Shown here: one piece after another, positions 49,566 to 58,228 of the stretch | Numbering within the stretch: position 1 is the stretch's first letter | Layout: every line of letters starts with the position of its first letter | Origin: Thalassoglobus sp. JC818 | Lineage (GTDB): Bacteria; Planctomycetota; Planctomycetia; Planctomycetales; Planctomycetaceae | Assembly: GCF_040717535.1 (NCBI RefSeq) | Contig: NZ_JBFEFI010000008.1 | Coordinates: 108,226-172,225, forward strand | Reading direction: 5' to 3' | DNA: 64,000 nt | Translations under genes and position numbers: made by a program | The notes under the pieces: model-generated | Seen by the model: the letters and a program-made list of their open reading frames with translations, nothing else | Databases searched by the model: none | What the model was told of the DNA's origin: nothing

Positions 49566-51449
49566 ATGAGACGCGCAACGCTGTTGATGTTATTGATGAT
49601 GTTCCTCGTCCACGGTTGTGGAGGTGGTGACAACGCCGTCGTAGAAAACGAAAGTCCGGACAAACCGGAGACCATCGAGCCAACCGGTACTCCGGCTCCT
49701 TCGCAGGGAGCTGAAGAGGCTTCCCCGCACTCAACAGAAACTCCGGCAGCGAATGCCCCATCAACAGGCACCATCTTCGACCGCGTTCCGGCTGACACAG
49801 CTGCGATCATCTCGATTCGCCCCTCCAAAGCGATGAACAATCCAATGTTCCCCGCAATCCTGAAGCTGATCGAAGATTCCAACCCACAAGTCAACGCCGA
49901 AGAATCATTGTCCGACTTCGAAAAGAACGTTGGTGTGAAGCCTGAAAGCGTGGAACAGATCCTTATCTGCTTTGACGGAGAAATCCTCACCGCCGCTGGC
50001 GCGATGGGCATGATGTTTCTGCAGATGGGAATGGGACCGGGGATGGGTCAGCTCGATCCGGCATTTCCAGTTGAAGAATTCGCAGTCGCTGCAAACGGAC
50101 AAGTTGACATTCATCCAGCGACCTCTAACGAGCTGACACCTGTCGCTTTTCAACCTGGATTCGAACCGCCACAGACTCCTCCGCCTCCAGTCATTCTCGT
50201 TCAACTCGTCCCAGAGATTGATGTCCAAAACATTCTGCAATCGATTCCCAACGGAGAACCAATTGACCTGCAAACCGGAAAAGGCGTGAAGACTGCCGAT
50301 GGCGTTGTTCTGCCACTCAGCGATTCACAGCTCATCTTCGGACCGCAAATCGACCTGGAAACCGTCCCCACCGACGCAGGGACTGGACCGATTTCGGCAG
50401 CCTTGACCCGCATGGAAAAACAGGACATCGGAATCGCTCTCGACATGCAGGCTGTCACCAAAATCATCGGTCAACTGCAGGGGGACCAACCCAACCCGAT
50501 GATCGGATTGGCGATGACTTTCTTGCAGCAGGTGCGAACAGCGTCGATCGCCAGCGACCTTGAAGACACGCAGCTCTTGCAGGCCAAAATTGACGCAACG
50601 AATCCAGACTCCGCCCAGGGTCTTCAATCGATGCTCAACAGCTATCTCGCAATGGGAAAGCAGCAGTTCGAGAAATCCAAATCGCAAATGCCAGAACACG
50701 ATGAATTCCGAACACTTGTGAGCGCTCTGGTGAACAATGCTGCAATCTCCACAGAAGGAAATCTGATCACCGTCAACGTTCCGCGCCCCGAGGGCTTTGA
50801 AAATCTTCCGGACGTCATTCAGCAGGTCGCTGAAATGGAGCGTAAGAAAGCCCAGGAGATTTACGTCCCGCGCAACAACATGAAGCAGATCGGTCTGGCC
50901 TTTCACAACTATCACGACGTATACAAGTCGTTCCCGGCTGCAGACTCAAACGGTGTCGCAGAAAAACTACAGGGAAAAGGGCTCAGCTGGCGAGTCCACC
51001 TGCTGCCGTTTCTCGAACAAGCACCTCTGTACGAGCAGTTTAACCTCGACGAACCATGGGACAGCGAGACCAATAAAGCGCTGATTGAGGAGATGCCTGA
51101 GGTCTTTGGAACGAATCCTGAAGGCAAGACCTCGATTCATGTCTTCACAGGAGAGAAAGGACTCTTCCAGGAAGGCGAGCCTGGACCGGGGCTAAGAAAC
51201 ATCACTGACGGAAGCTCCAACACGATCCTCGCCGTTCGAGCGGGGGACGACACCGCTGAAATCTGGACCAAACCTGGCGGACTGGAATACAACGAAGACG
51301 ACCCATTCGCCCCACTCGGAAACGTCGGTGAGACGTTCATCGCTCTCCTATGCGATGGATCGATTGCAGATATTTCGAAATCCTTGGACCCAGCTGAGTT
51401 TCGAAAGCTGATCGACCCGCGAGACGGTCAACCTGTCATTTTCCGATAG
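49566..51449 (+). CDS. Lipoprotein with C-terminal DUF1559-like domain
   Basis: A 627-residue protein starting at the ATG at 49566 with a lipoprotein signal (LLMLLMMFLVHGCGGG). An acidic/Pro linker (about residues 25-75) is followed by a long domain of unknown type with Met- and Pro-rich stretches (GMMFLQMGMGPGMGQ). Near residue 440 begins RNNMKQIGLAFHNYHDVYKSFP, then LSWRVHLLPFLEQAPLYEQFN and ITDGSSNTILAV, the DUF1559 signature. The family usually carries a prepilin leader and here instead is membrane-tethered as a lipoprotein. A strong terminator follows. Function is unknown. Confidence 0.87.
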   Translation: MRRATLLMLLMMFLVHGCGGGDNAVVENESPDKPETIEPTGTPAPSQGAEEASPHSTETPAANAPSTGTIFDRVPADTAAIISIRPSKAMNNPMFPAILKLIEDSNPQVNAEESLSDFEKNVGVKPESVEQILICFDGEILTAAGAMGMMFLQMGMGPGMGQLDPAFPVEEFAVAANGQVDIHPATSNELTPVAFQPGFEPPQTPPPPVILVQLVPEIDVQNILQSIPNGEPIDLQTGKGVKTADGVVLPLSDSQLIFGPQIDLETVPTDAGTGPISAALTRMEKQDIGIALDMQAVTKIIGQLQGDQPNPMIGLAMTFLQQVRTASIASDLEDTQLLQAKIDATNPDSAQGLQSMLNSYLAMGKQQFEKSKSQMPEHDEFRTLVSALVNNAAISTEGNLITVNVPRPEGFENLPDVIQQVAEMERKKAQEIYVPRNNMKQIGLAFHNYHDVYKSFPAADSNGVAEKLQGKGLSWRVHLLPFLEQAPLYEQFNLDEPWDSETNKALIEEMPEVFGTNPEGKTSIHVFTGEKGLFQEGEPGPGLRNITDGSSNTILAVRAGDDTAEIWTKPGGLEYNEDDPFAPLGNVGETFIALLCDGSIADISKSLDPAEFRKLIDPRDGQPVIFR

Positions 51450-51525
51450 AGAGCCTCGACGCAGCTCTCACCTGTCGAAGAGTGGAACAGGCTCGCAAGC
51501 TGCTGATTAAGAGCATCCAAAAAAG

Positions 51526-51561
51526 AACGACGTGACTGAACAACTCGGTCACGTCGTTTTT
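51526..51561 (+). terminator. Bidirectional intrinsic terminator between convergent DUF1559 and rplS genes
   Basis: AACGACGTGAC and GTCACGTCGTT pair perfectly over 11 bp around an 11-base loop. T-runs follow on both strands (TTTTTC on plus; TTCTTTTTT on minus). It can therefore end transcripts of both the DUF1559 lipoprotein gene and the rplS-side operon. Confidence 0.9.
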
Positions 51562-51685
51562 CATTTTCATCGATACTCTGCAGCCACTCTGCCGTTCGCT
51601 GAATCAGACGGCGATCCGCATCGTCAAAGCAGCATTCATTGAGTGCGGCAATTTCAGACGGCGGCAGAGGAACGACAAAGCAGCA

Positions 51686-52063
51686 TTATGTGTTGGTTTC
51701 TGCTTCGCCTGCTCGAGCTCGACGCTCTCGGAGTCGGGTTGCTTTTCCGACGCGATCGCGGAGGTAGAACAGTTTCGCGCGGCGAACGCGAGCATGTCGC
51801 TTCACAACGACGTCAGCGACTTTGGGGGAGTTCACTGGGAATGTTCGCTCGACACCTTCTCCGGCAACAATTCTGCGAACAGTGAAGTTTTCGTTCATGC
51901 CTTGGCCGCGTTTGGCAATCACAACACCGCCGAAAATCTGGATTCGCTCTTTGTTACCTTCCAGAATTCGGGTGTGAACGTCGACAGTGTCACCCACCGC
52001 GAAGTTCAGCTTGTTCTCACGCAGGCTCGACTGCTCTGCGAGATCGAGAAGTTTGTGTCGCAT
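51686..52063 (-). CDS. rplS: 50S ribosomal protein L19
   Basis: A 125-residue ribosomal protein of the 50S-30S interface. The typical pattern FAVGDTVDVHTRILEGNKERIQIFGGVVIAKRGQGMNENFTVRRI is present in order, followed by GVERTFPVNSPKVADVVVKRHARVRRAKLFYLRDRVGKATRLRE. A short acidic tail (AGEAETNT) is added. It is the last gene of the rpsP-trmD-rplS unit, about 100 bp after trmD, and is followed by the bidirectional terminator. Confidence 0.98.
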   Translation of the reverse strand: MRHKLLDLAEQSSLRENKLNFAVGDTVDVHTRILEGNKERIQIFGGVVIAKRGQGMNENFTVRRIVAGEGVERTFPVNSPKVADVVVKRHARVRRAKLFYLRDRVGKATRLRERRARAGEAETNT

Positions 52064-52168
52064 TTCTGAAATTCCTGATTGTCACGAGCGGTTCCTGACG
52101 AGGGACGAGGAACATCGTATTGTCTGAATCGTCCGTACCTGACGACGCAGCGAGTTCGATGAGTAAGA

Positions 52169-52867
52169 TTAATCTTCTCTACCGTCGCCGCTAAAAAGGT
52201 CTTGGCGTCGCTCTTCTGTGCGGGCCTGACTTTGAGCCGACCGCCACTCGGCGATCGCCTGATGATTTCCGCTCAAGAGGATTTCGGGGACTGACATCCC
52301 GCGAAACTCTCGTGGTCGTGTGTATTGAGGGTATTCCAAATGTCCTAATTCGGAAAACGAATCGAGCTTCGCACTCGCTTCGTCGCCGAGAACTCCCGGG
52401 ATGAGCCGCATCACACTCTCAATGATCAGCATCGCCGGGACTTCGCCTCCATTGCAGACGAAATCTCCAATGGAAACTTCGAGAGGACGAAGGCCTTCGC
52501 TGATTCGCTCGTCGAATCCTTCATACCGCCCGCAGAGAAGGAGGAGTCGTTGCTCTTCAGCCAACTCTTCAACCAGTCTCTGATCGAGCCGCCGCCCTTG
52601 GGGCGTCAACATCACCAAACGTCCTGGCTGTTCACACTCCGCCTGAACTGCTTCGACGCACTCGAAAACTGGTTCACAACGAATCAACATCCCTGGACCT
52701 CCGCCGTACGGAGTATCGTCAACCGATTGGTGACGATCAGTTGTCCAGTCGCGGAAGTTCCACAATGCGACATCGATCAGTTGCGCGTCGATCGCCTTTT
52801 TGAGCAGGCTCTGTTGCAAGAACCCCTCAAAAAGTCCTGGAAACAGGGTGAGAACGTCGAAACGCAT
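52169..52867 (-). CDS. trmD: tRNA (guanine-N1-)-methyltransferase
   Basis: A 232-residue enzyme that methylates G37 of tRNAs, preventing frameshifts. MRFDVLTLFPGLFEGFLQQS is the N-terminus; the ATG at 52867 is preferred over the in-frame start 16 codons upstream. DDTPYGGGPGML, LLLCGRYEGFDERI, EVSIGDFVCNGGE and GNHQAIAEWR make up the deep-trefoil-knot SAM site. It lies between rpsP and rplS, in the usual order, but rimM is missing from the gap to rpsP. Confidence 0.98.
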   Translation of the reverse strand: MRFDVLTLFPGLFEGFLQQSLLKKAIDAQLIDVALWNFRDWTTDRHQSVDDTPYGGGPGMLIRCEPVFECVEAVQAECEQPGRLVMLTPQGRRLDQRLVEELAEEQRLLLLCGRYEGFDERISEGLRPLEVSIGDFVCNGGEVPAMLIIESVMRLIPGVLGDEASAKLDSFSELGHLEYPQYTRPREFRGMSVPEILLSGNHQAIAEWRSAQSQARTEERRQDLFSGDGRED

Positions 52868-53088
52868 CCGTCTACCAATTTTAAACCACCCGATCCGCTC
52901 CTGAGGTGATCTCACGAACGAAGATTCGAGTGGTTTTCGTAATACTCGCTGGGCGATCCACCAATCACAATGGCAACAACCACTATGATTGGTTCAATCC
53001 CGCAACCGTTCGACCACCTGCCCCGGAGACAATTAGGTGATGTCTCGACAGATCGTCATCTACGGTCCGGAAAAGCATTCGAAATGCT

Positions 53089-53466
53089 TTAGCCTTCAGT
53101 GGACTCAGCAGCTTCGGCTCCTTCTTCAGCCGGAGCATCGGCGGAAGCTTCTTCTGCTGCAGGAGCTTGTTTGACCTGAGGAGCAGCCGTCGGAGGCGGA
53201 GTCTTCGCAGTTCCCCAATCGTTCTCTTTGAACTTTCGAATCAGCACTGCAACTTTTTCAGTCGGCTGAGCGCCAACAGAAAGCCAGTGTTCGACACGAT
53301 CAATCTTCAAAGTCACTCGATCCGACTTTTCAGTCTTCATTGGATCGTAGGTACCGACTTCTTCAATCGCTGCACCGTCACGGGGACGCCGAGCATCCAT
53401 GACACAGATGCGATAAAACGGGCGATGTGTTCGCCCCATCCGCTTCATTCGAATACGAACCGCCAC
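53089..53466 (-). CDS. rpsP: 30S ribosomal protein S16
   Basis: A 125-residue protein with the S16 start AVRIRMKRMGRTHRPFYRI, then VMDARRPRDGAAIEEVGTYDP and VEHWLSVGAQPTEKV. An Ala/Glu-rich tail of about 40 residues (AAEEASADAPAEEGAEA) extends beyond the usual 80-90 residue length. The start is GTG with AGAGGAG upstream. trmD follows at about 220 bp, with no rimM between. Confidence 0.97.
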   Translation of the reverse strand: MAVRIRMKRMGRTHRPFYRICVMDARRPRDGAAIEEVGTYDPMKTEKSDRVTLKIDRVEHWLSVGAQPTEKVAVLIRKFKENDWGTAKTPPPTAAPQVKQAPAAEEASADAPAEEGAEAAESTEG

Positions 53467-53922
53467 ACTTGTCTCCTCTGAGACTCAAACGTTTGCCAAT
53501 TCAGACCAGCTGAAATCAGCTCAAATCATGTTTCTACAACTTCGTGCCACAACAACCTGTTCGTTGACACGTCCGGCAGCACTCACTTTCGTGATGAGTC
53601 GCTGACCCACGATGCGAATTCTGCAATTCCACAAAGTGCTGATAAGTGAGTGCTGAAAAATGGTTTCTCATCAATAATCGGACCAATATCCGATGAACGA
53701 CAATACAGCTTTCAGCTCCGCACCCGTTCCCATCAAGGCTTAACCATAGAAAGAGTCTACAGTTACAGCAAAATGCGTGCACCTGAACCTCTGACGGAAC
53801 TTTGGGGAACGTGGTTTCATACACAATTTGACGCGTACTGTCACGTCAACAGGGCCAAAATTGCGTCTTCGACCTCCCAACTTTCACTCTCAGATGCTTG
53901 GCATTTCTGTGAATCTGAGAGA
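53467..53922. other. Intergenic stretch between ffh and rpsP
   Basis: About 455 bp without a convincing gene. A perfect 9-bp stem, CTCTCAGAT with ATCTGAGAG at 53887-53921, directly follows the ffh stop codon; it has no U-tract. No SRP RNA signature was found here. Confidence 0.5.
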
Positions 53923-55407
53923 CTACTTCTTCCGTTTTCTGGCCTTCTTTTGACGTTGCCGTTCCTTCTTTTTCTTTTCTCGCAACGCGTCTTTGGTCAA
54001 ATCGCCTCGTTTACTGCGCTGCTTGCCCTGGGTGACTCCTCGACTGTTCGGATTCATCGCTTCTGATTGAAGTTCCCGAACGGCTTTCATGCGATCTCCC
54101 ATGCTCATGCCGGCCATCTGCTGCATCATCCCGGACATCCCCTTGAACTGCTTGAGGAGGTCGTTGACTTCAGCAGGGTCGGTCCCGCTACCAATCGCGA
54201 TCCGATTTCGCCGAGAACGATCGATTCGATCGGGATGTCTCCGTTCCTCGACCGTCATCGAGGAAATCATCGCTTTGACGCGTTTCACATCCTTGTCGGG
54301 GTCCATGCCATCCATCGCATCCATGGCTTGAGCCATTTGCCCCATTCCCGGAATCAGCTTCATCAGGGACTTCATCGAGCCCATCCGCTGAATCTGGGAC
54401 ATCGCTTTCAGGAAGTCATCGAGCGTGAACTTCCCTTCCAGCATCTTCTGCTGCTGGTTCTCCATCTCCTCAGCGTCAAGGACGCGCTGAGCTGTCTCGA
54501 GGAGGGTCGCGACGTCCCCCTGCCCCAGAATTCGCTGCGCCATTCGCTCGGGATGAAATGGCTCGAGCTTGTCGAGTTGCTCGCCGACCCCGATGAACTT
54601 GATCGGAACGCCGGTCACCGCTTTCACCGACAACGCAGCTCCACCGCGAGTGTCACCGTCCAGCTTTGTGAGGATCACTCCATCGAGTTCGAGAGCCTCA
54701 TTAAACGCTTTCGCACTGTTAACGGCGTCCTGCCCGGTCATCGCATCGCAAACCAACAAAGCCTGATGAGGCATCAGTTTGTTATCGATCTGGATGAGTT
54801 CCTTCATCAAGGAATCGTCAATGTGCAAACGTCCAGCTGTATCCAGAATCAGGACATTGCATCCCTCTTTCTTGGCCGCTTTCTGAGCGTTCTGACAGAC
54901 TTTGACGGGCGTACTCGAACCAGCTTCTTCCCAGTAAACCGGTACGCCGACCTGTTCACCAATCACCCGCAGCTGCTCGATGGCGGCGGGTCGTTGAAGG
55001 TCGGCAGCGACGAGCATGGGAGTGTTCCCCTGCTCTTTCAGCATTGTCGCCAGTTTTCCGCATGTGGTCGTTTTTCCCGCCCCCTGAAGACCACACATCA
55101 TGATGATGGCCATTTCACCGCGGCGGATGGCAATCGAGTGGTCAACTGGCCCCATCAGGTTGACGAGTTCGTTGTACACGATCCCGACGATCTGTTCGCC
55201 GGGCTTCAACGACTTCAGAACCTGGTCACCGACCGCTTGTTGGGTGACGTTGTCACAGAAAGACTTTGCGACATCATAGTTTACGTCAGCTTCGAGGAGC
55301 GCTTTCCGAACTTGCGCCATTCCGTCGCGGATATTGCCTTCCGACAACTTTCCGCGCGTGAAATTTCCGAGTGCTTCAGTGAGGTTTTGTGTTATCGATT
55401 CGAACAT
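53923..55407 (-). CDS. ffh: Signal recognition particle protein Ffh (SRP54)
   Basis: A 494-residue GTPase that brings ribosome-nascent chains to FtsY. The N domain starts [20 protein letters not shown]. The G domain has [15 protein letters not shown] (P-loop), [38 protein letters not shown] and [15 protein letters not shown]. The M domain is Met-rich ([20 protein letters not shown]). A Lys/Arg-rich tail ([19 protein letters not shown]) is added. The length is slightly longer than usual. It precedes rpsP, the arrangement seen in many bacteria. Confidence 0.98.
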   Translation of the reverse strand: MFESITQNLTEALGNFTRGKLSEGNIRDGMAQVRKALLEADVNYDVAKSFCDNVTQQAVGDQVLKSLKPGEQIVGIVYNELVNLMGPVDHSIAIRRGEMAIIMMCGLQGAGKTTTCGKLATMLKEQGNTPMLVAADLQRPAAIEQLRVIGEQVGVPVYWEEAGSSTPVKVCQNAQKAAKKEGCNVLILDTAGRLHIDDSLMKELIQIDNKLMPHQALLVCDAMTGQDAVNSAKAFNEALELDGVILTKLDGDTRGGAALSVKAVTGVPIKFIGVGEQLDKLEPFHPERMAQRILGQGDVATLLETAQRVLDAEEMENQQQKMLEGKFTLDDFLKAMSQIQRMGSMKSLMKLIPGMGQMAQAMDAMDGMDPDKDVKRVKAMISSMTVEERRHPDRIDRSRRNRIAIGSGTDPAEVNDLLKQFKGMSGMMQQMAGMSMGDRMKAVRELQSEAMNPNSRGVTQGKQRSKRGDLTKDALREKKKKERQRQKKARKRKK

Positions 55408-55953
55408 AGAAGCTTCAAAACTCGTGATTCAGAGTGAATGAGTCGAGCCTTCCAATGTAGCAGAAACTTTGCAAAGTCCCAACGAAGACAGGCGACGCTC
55501 GATTTCGAGCGTCGCCTGTGTGAGAGAGAACGCAACCAATTTTGTGAGAGTCTTAGTGAGAGAGACTGTGAGAGCATTCGTTGCGTTAAACGAATTCTTT
55601 GCAGGTCAGGTGCCAAAGTTTTCGGGAGAACGTCGGAATCCCCCGAAACTCGCACGCCCATCCGTCCTAAGTTATTGAAAGCGAGCCAATTACAACGAAA
55701 GACACAATCCCGCAGAATCTGCGGACCTCAAAATGCCCAAAACAGCGGTGGTGCGAGTACGCAACGTTTCAGAGCGCGCTGATGCTTTTTCGCAACACGG
55801 TTTTGCGATTTCCTGAGTGCTCAACAGCCGATTCGCACTCTCGAACAGCCAGAAATCGTTCTCGCCAAGCGCACCTCGAGTCGCAGAAGCGGCGTGATAT
55901 GAATCCGGAAAGTACCGATCAGACCAGTTGGAGATGAATGTAACAACCCAGAT
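55408..55953. other. Intergenic stretch upstream of ffh
   Basis: About 545 bp with ORFs of up to 114 codons on both strands that have no recognisable domain and no ribosome-binding site. The main structure is the perfect hairpin at 55488-55519. No SRP RNA core was recognised. Confidence 0.5.
55488..55519. other. Perfect 15-bp inverted repeat upstream of ffh
   Basis: ACAGGCGACGCTCGA and TCGAGCGTCGCCTGT are exact reverse complements separated by two bases. It lies about 80 bp before the ffh start codon and over 430 bp after the DUF937 stop. No U-tract follows on either strand. It could be a leader structure, an operator or a distant terminator; I cannot choose. Confidence 0.7.
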
Positions 55954-57036
55954 TCAATTCCCGAGCGTTCTAAGCTTTTCCTGGATCTCACTCAACACGT
56001 CTTCAAGCACGTTCTTGACTTCCGAGTTGGCCTCCAAAGTGGCAATCGGCTCACTCACCGACTCAAGTTCAGTTCGCGCCTGGCCGACCGCTGAGTTCAA
56101 CTCAGGTTTCGGCAGCTCCGACCTGCGTTCGACCAGGTCGCCAAGCTGTTCGCTGATTTCCCTAAACTTCGGCAGTGCCTCCTCGGCCTCTTCCACGTTT
56201 GAAATGCTGCTCAACTGATCTCGTAACGTCGCCATGACTTGCTCAAGTTCGTCAGAGAATTGAGTCAAACTTGCTGGGGAATCACTCTCTTCCACCGGGG
56301 ATACCGGTTTCATGGCTTCATACTGGACGGGACCGGCGAGCGATTTTTGGCTGACGACGTCCGAATCAGCCAATTGAGGCGCCTGAAAGAAATTCCACGC
56401 CAGCAGTGCCAGAAGGACGAGTGCAGCGACCGGTGCCCAGGTGCGAACTGGAGACGGCTCGACGTCCTGTCTGACGTCGTCAGACTTTCGACGTGAACGA
56501 CCGAGAGACGATGGACCCGGAATTTCGTCCAGCGAGAGCCCTTTCGGCAGTGCATGAGCGACGTGAGACCTCTGATTCTCAAAGAGGTTTGCCAATCCCT
56601 GAGTGGTGATCTCCTCCCCATGAAATTGTTTGGACACCTGCCCTAAGATGACGGGTGCGAGATACCCGACAAGCTTTTTGACAGCGTCGGTACTGCTTCC
56701 CAGATAACGAACGAGAGCGCAGGTCAGAGAGGTAACAGTGCTCTGACCGAGCAGATCAACGAGAAACTGATAACCACAACGCGCAGCTTCCGTTGGACGA
56801 CTGTCCATGAATCCTGCGACTCGTTCACGGTCGTCACGTTCAAACTGGTTCAGCTTATCAGTCAGCAATTCTGCTCCTGACCGGTGCGACACGAACCCGG
56901 AGAAAACGGAAAACAACGCCGGAATCGCCGCCTTTGACGCAGCTTCGGCCTTCTTTTCATCGACATCGAGCATTGCCGAAAGCTTGCTGGTCAACACAGA
57001 AGTCATTTGGCTTTGAATCACTTCGACGAGATTCAT
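55954..57036 (-). CDS. DUF937 domain membrane protein
   Basis: A 360-residue protein from the ATG at 57036. The N-terminal half (VEVIQSQMTSVLTSKLSAML..EAASKAAIPALFSVFSGF; YLAPVILGQVSKQF..ITTQGLANLFENQ) fits DUF937. A transmembrane helix lies near residues 205-222 (WAPVAALVLLALLAWNFF), followed by an acidic helical region likely to form a coiled coil (LEQVMATLRDQLSSISNVEEAEE). The family's function is unknown. It is transcribed toward ffh but separated by 545 bp. Confidence 0.82.
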   Translation of the reverse strand: MNLVEVIQSQMTSVLTSKLSAMLDVDEKKAEAASKAAIPALFSVFSGFVSHRSGAELLTDKLNQFERDDRERVAGFMDSRPTEAARCGYQFLVDLLGQSTVTSLTCALVRYLGSSTDAVKKLVGYLAPVILGQVSKQFHGEEITTQGLANLFENQRSHVAHALPKGLSLDEIPGPSSLGRSRRKSDDVRQDVEPSPVRTWAPVAALVLLALLAWNFFQAPQLADSDVVSQKSLAGPVQYEAMKPVSPVEESDSPASLTQFSDELEQVMATLRDQLSSISNVEEAEEALPKFREISEQLGDLVERRSELPKPELNSAVGQARTELESVSEPIATLEANSEVKNVLEDVLSEIQEKLRTLGN

Positions 57037-57510
57037 GAGATCGCTCCGATTTCGAAAACGTGACCGGGGAAAGCGACACCGTGAGAGTGGAGCAATCGCC
57101 ATCGGGCCATTCGAGACCAGTCCTCATCCATAGGAAGGGACGGGTACAAAATCGAAAAGAGGCGATCCTGTTGCATGTGCGACACTCGATATCTATCGAA
57201 GTCGCACCGATTGCCACGGCTAAGAGTCAACAGAAGGACTGCCGACTGATTCAAAGTTTTCCTATGAACCACATTCGCCACTCGAGAACTCATCAGCACC
57301 CTCCAGTTAAGAGAGCGGGTATTCTCACAACACGAACGAAACAGCAGTCCCATCAACAACTATTGAAATGTATTCTGAGGCTTTCGTCAAGATGCAATCG
57401 TGATTCAGCATGCTCTGTCGCTGCCAAATCATCACGAAAAACGACCGCTTGAAGCCAGCCAACGATCGCCAAAATGAAAACTGAATCAACTCCGTAAAAC
57501 CTTCTACAAT
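57037..57510. other. Intergenic stretch between VOC and DUF937 genes
   Basis: About 475 bp. I see no supported gene, RNA or repeat; short ORFs on both strands look like chance. Confidence 0.5.
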
Positions 57511-57945
57511 CTAACCATCCGATGGATTGGACTGATTGAGATCCGGAGGCCCGATCCACTCGAACGGATTGTGAGCGACTTCCCACAGATAGCCATCCGG
57601 ATCTTCAAAGTACCCCGAGTAGCCGCCCCAAAAAACCTTCTGCCCCGGCTTTACGAGTTTCGCACCGACACGCACAGCTTCTTCTAAAACGGCATCCACT
57701 TCCTCCTCAGAGGAAACATTGTGAGCGAGCGAGAATCCAGGAAACCCGTGACCGTCCGCTGAAACTTGAGCATCTTCCGCAAGGGCCTCTCGACCATAAA
57801 GACCGAGCCACGTTCCGGAGAGATTGAAGAACGCGACTGTCGGCGGTGAATCAATTTTCGGGAAGCCCAGTCCCTTCCCGTAAAACTCAATGGACCGTTG
57901 CAAGTCTCGGACGCCGAGCGTGATCATGCTGATTCTTGGTTGCAC
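57511..57945 (-). CDS. VOC-family (glyoxalase/bleomycin-resistance fold) protein
   Basis: A 144-residue protein of two beta-alpha-beta-beta-beta modules: SMITLGVRDLQRSIEFYGKGLGF and FSLAHNVSSEEEVDAVLEEAVRVGAKLVK, ending GYSGYFEDPDGYLWEVAHNPF. The final Glu is a usual metal ligand, but the first-module His is absent, so metal binding is uncertain. The start is GTG with GGAG upstream. Members act as glyoxalases, dioxygenases or resistance proteins; the substrate is unknown. Confidence 0.9.
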   Translation of the reverse strand: MQPRISMITLGVRDLQRSIEFYGKGLGFPKIDSPPTVAFFNLSGTWLGLYGREALAEDAQVSADGHGFPGFSLAHNVSSEEEVDAVLEEAVRVGAKLVKPGQKVFWGGYSGYFEDPDGYLWEVAHNPFEWIGPPDLNQSNPSDG

Positions 57946-58228
57946 TTCGAAACTCCGTCACCAATTGAACGCAGAAATTGAATCGCCAGTCTGGCTGAAC
58001 AAGCATCTAACAGGTCGACCGATCATTGCAATCCATCGGAGAAACTAACGCATTGGAATTGCCCGCTGTGAACTTTGAATCAAGCTCGTGAATTCGATGT
58101 GAAGCCGACCTTCGGAAGCTTGAGAAACAGCGACCACCACAGCAGAGTGAGCATCGAGGTCTCGTTCATCAGAGAGTCAACGCCGTTGCTTTCGGTGCTG
58201 CTCAAGTTCATTTCCCGGAGTTCTTTGT

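Noticed and set aside
54067..55437. 456-codon ORF on the plus strand opposite ffh
   Set aside because: It mirrors the ffh reading frame, has no recognisable domain, and ffh is certain. It is a shadow of codon bias.
55438..55782. 114-codon ORF upstream of ffh
   Set aside because: It is Arg/Ser/Gln-rich with no domain and spans the perfect hairpin, so coding is unlikely.
55408..55953. SRP RNA gene beside ffh
   Set aside because: The conserved SRP RNA tip sequence was not found, and the 15-bp hairpin has a two-base spacer instead of the apical loop.
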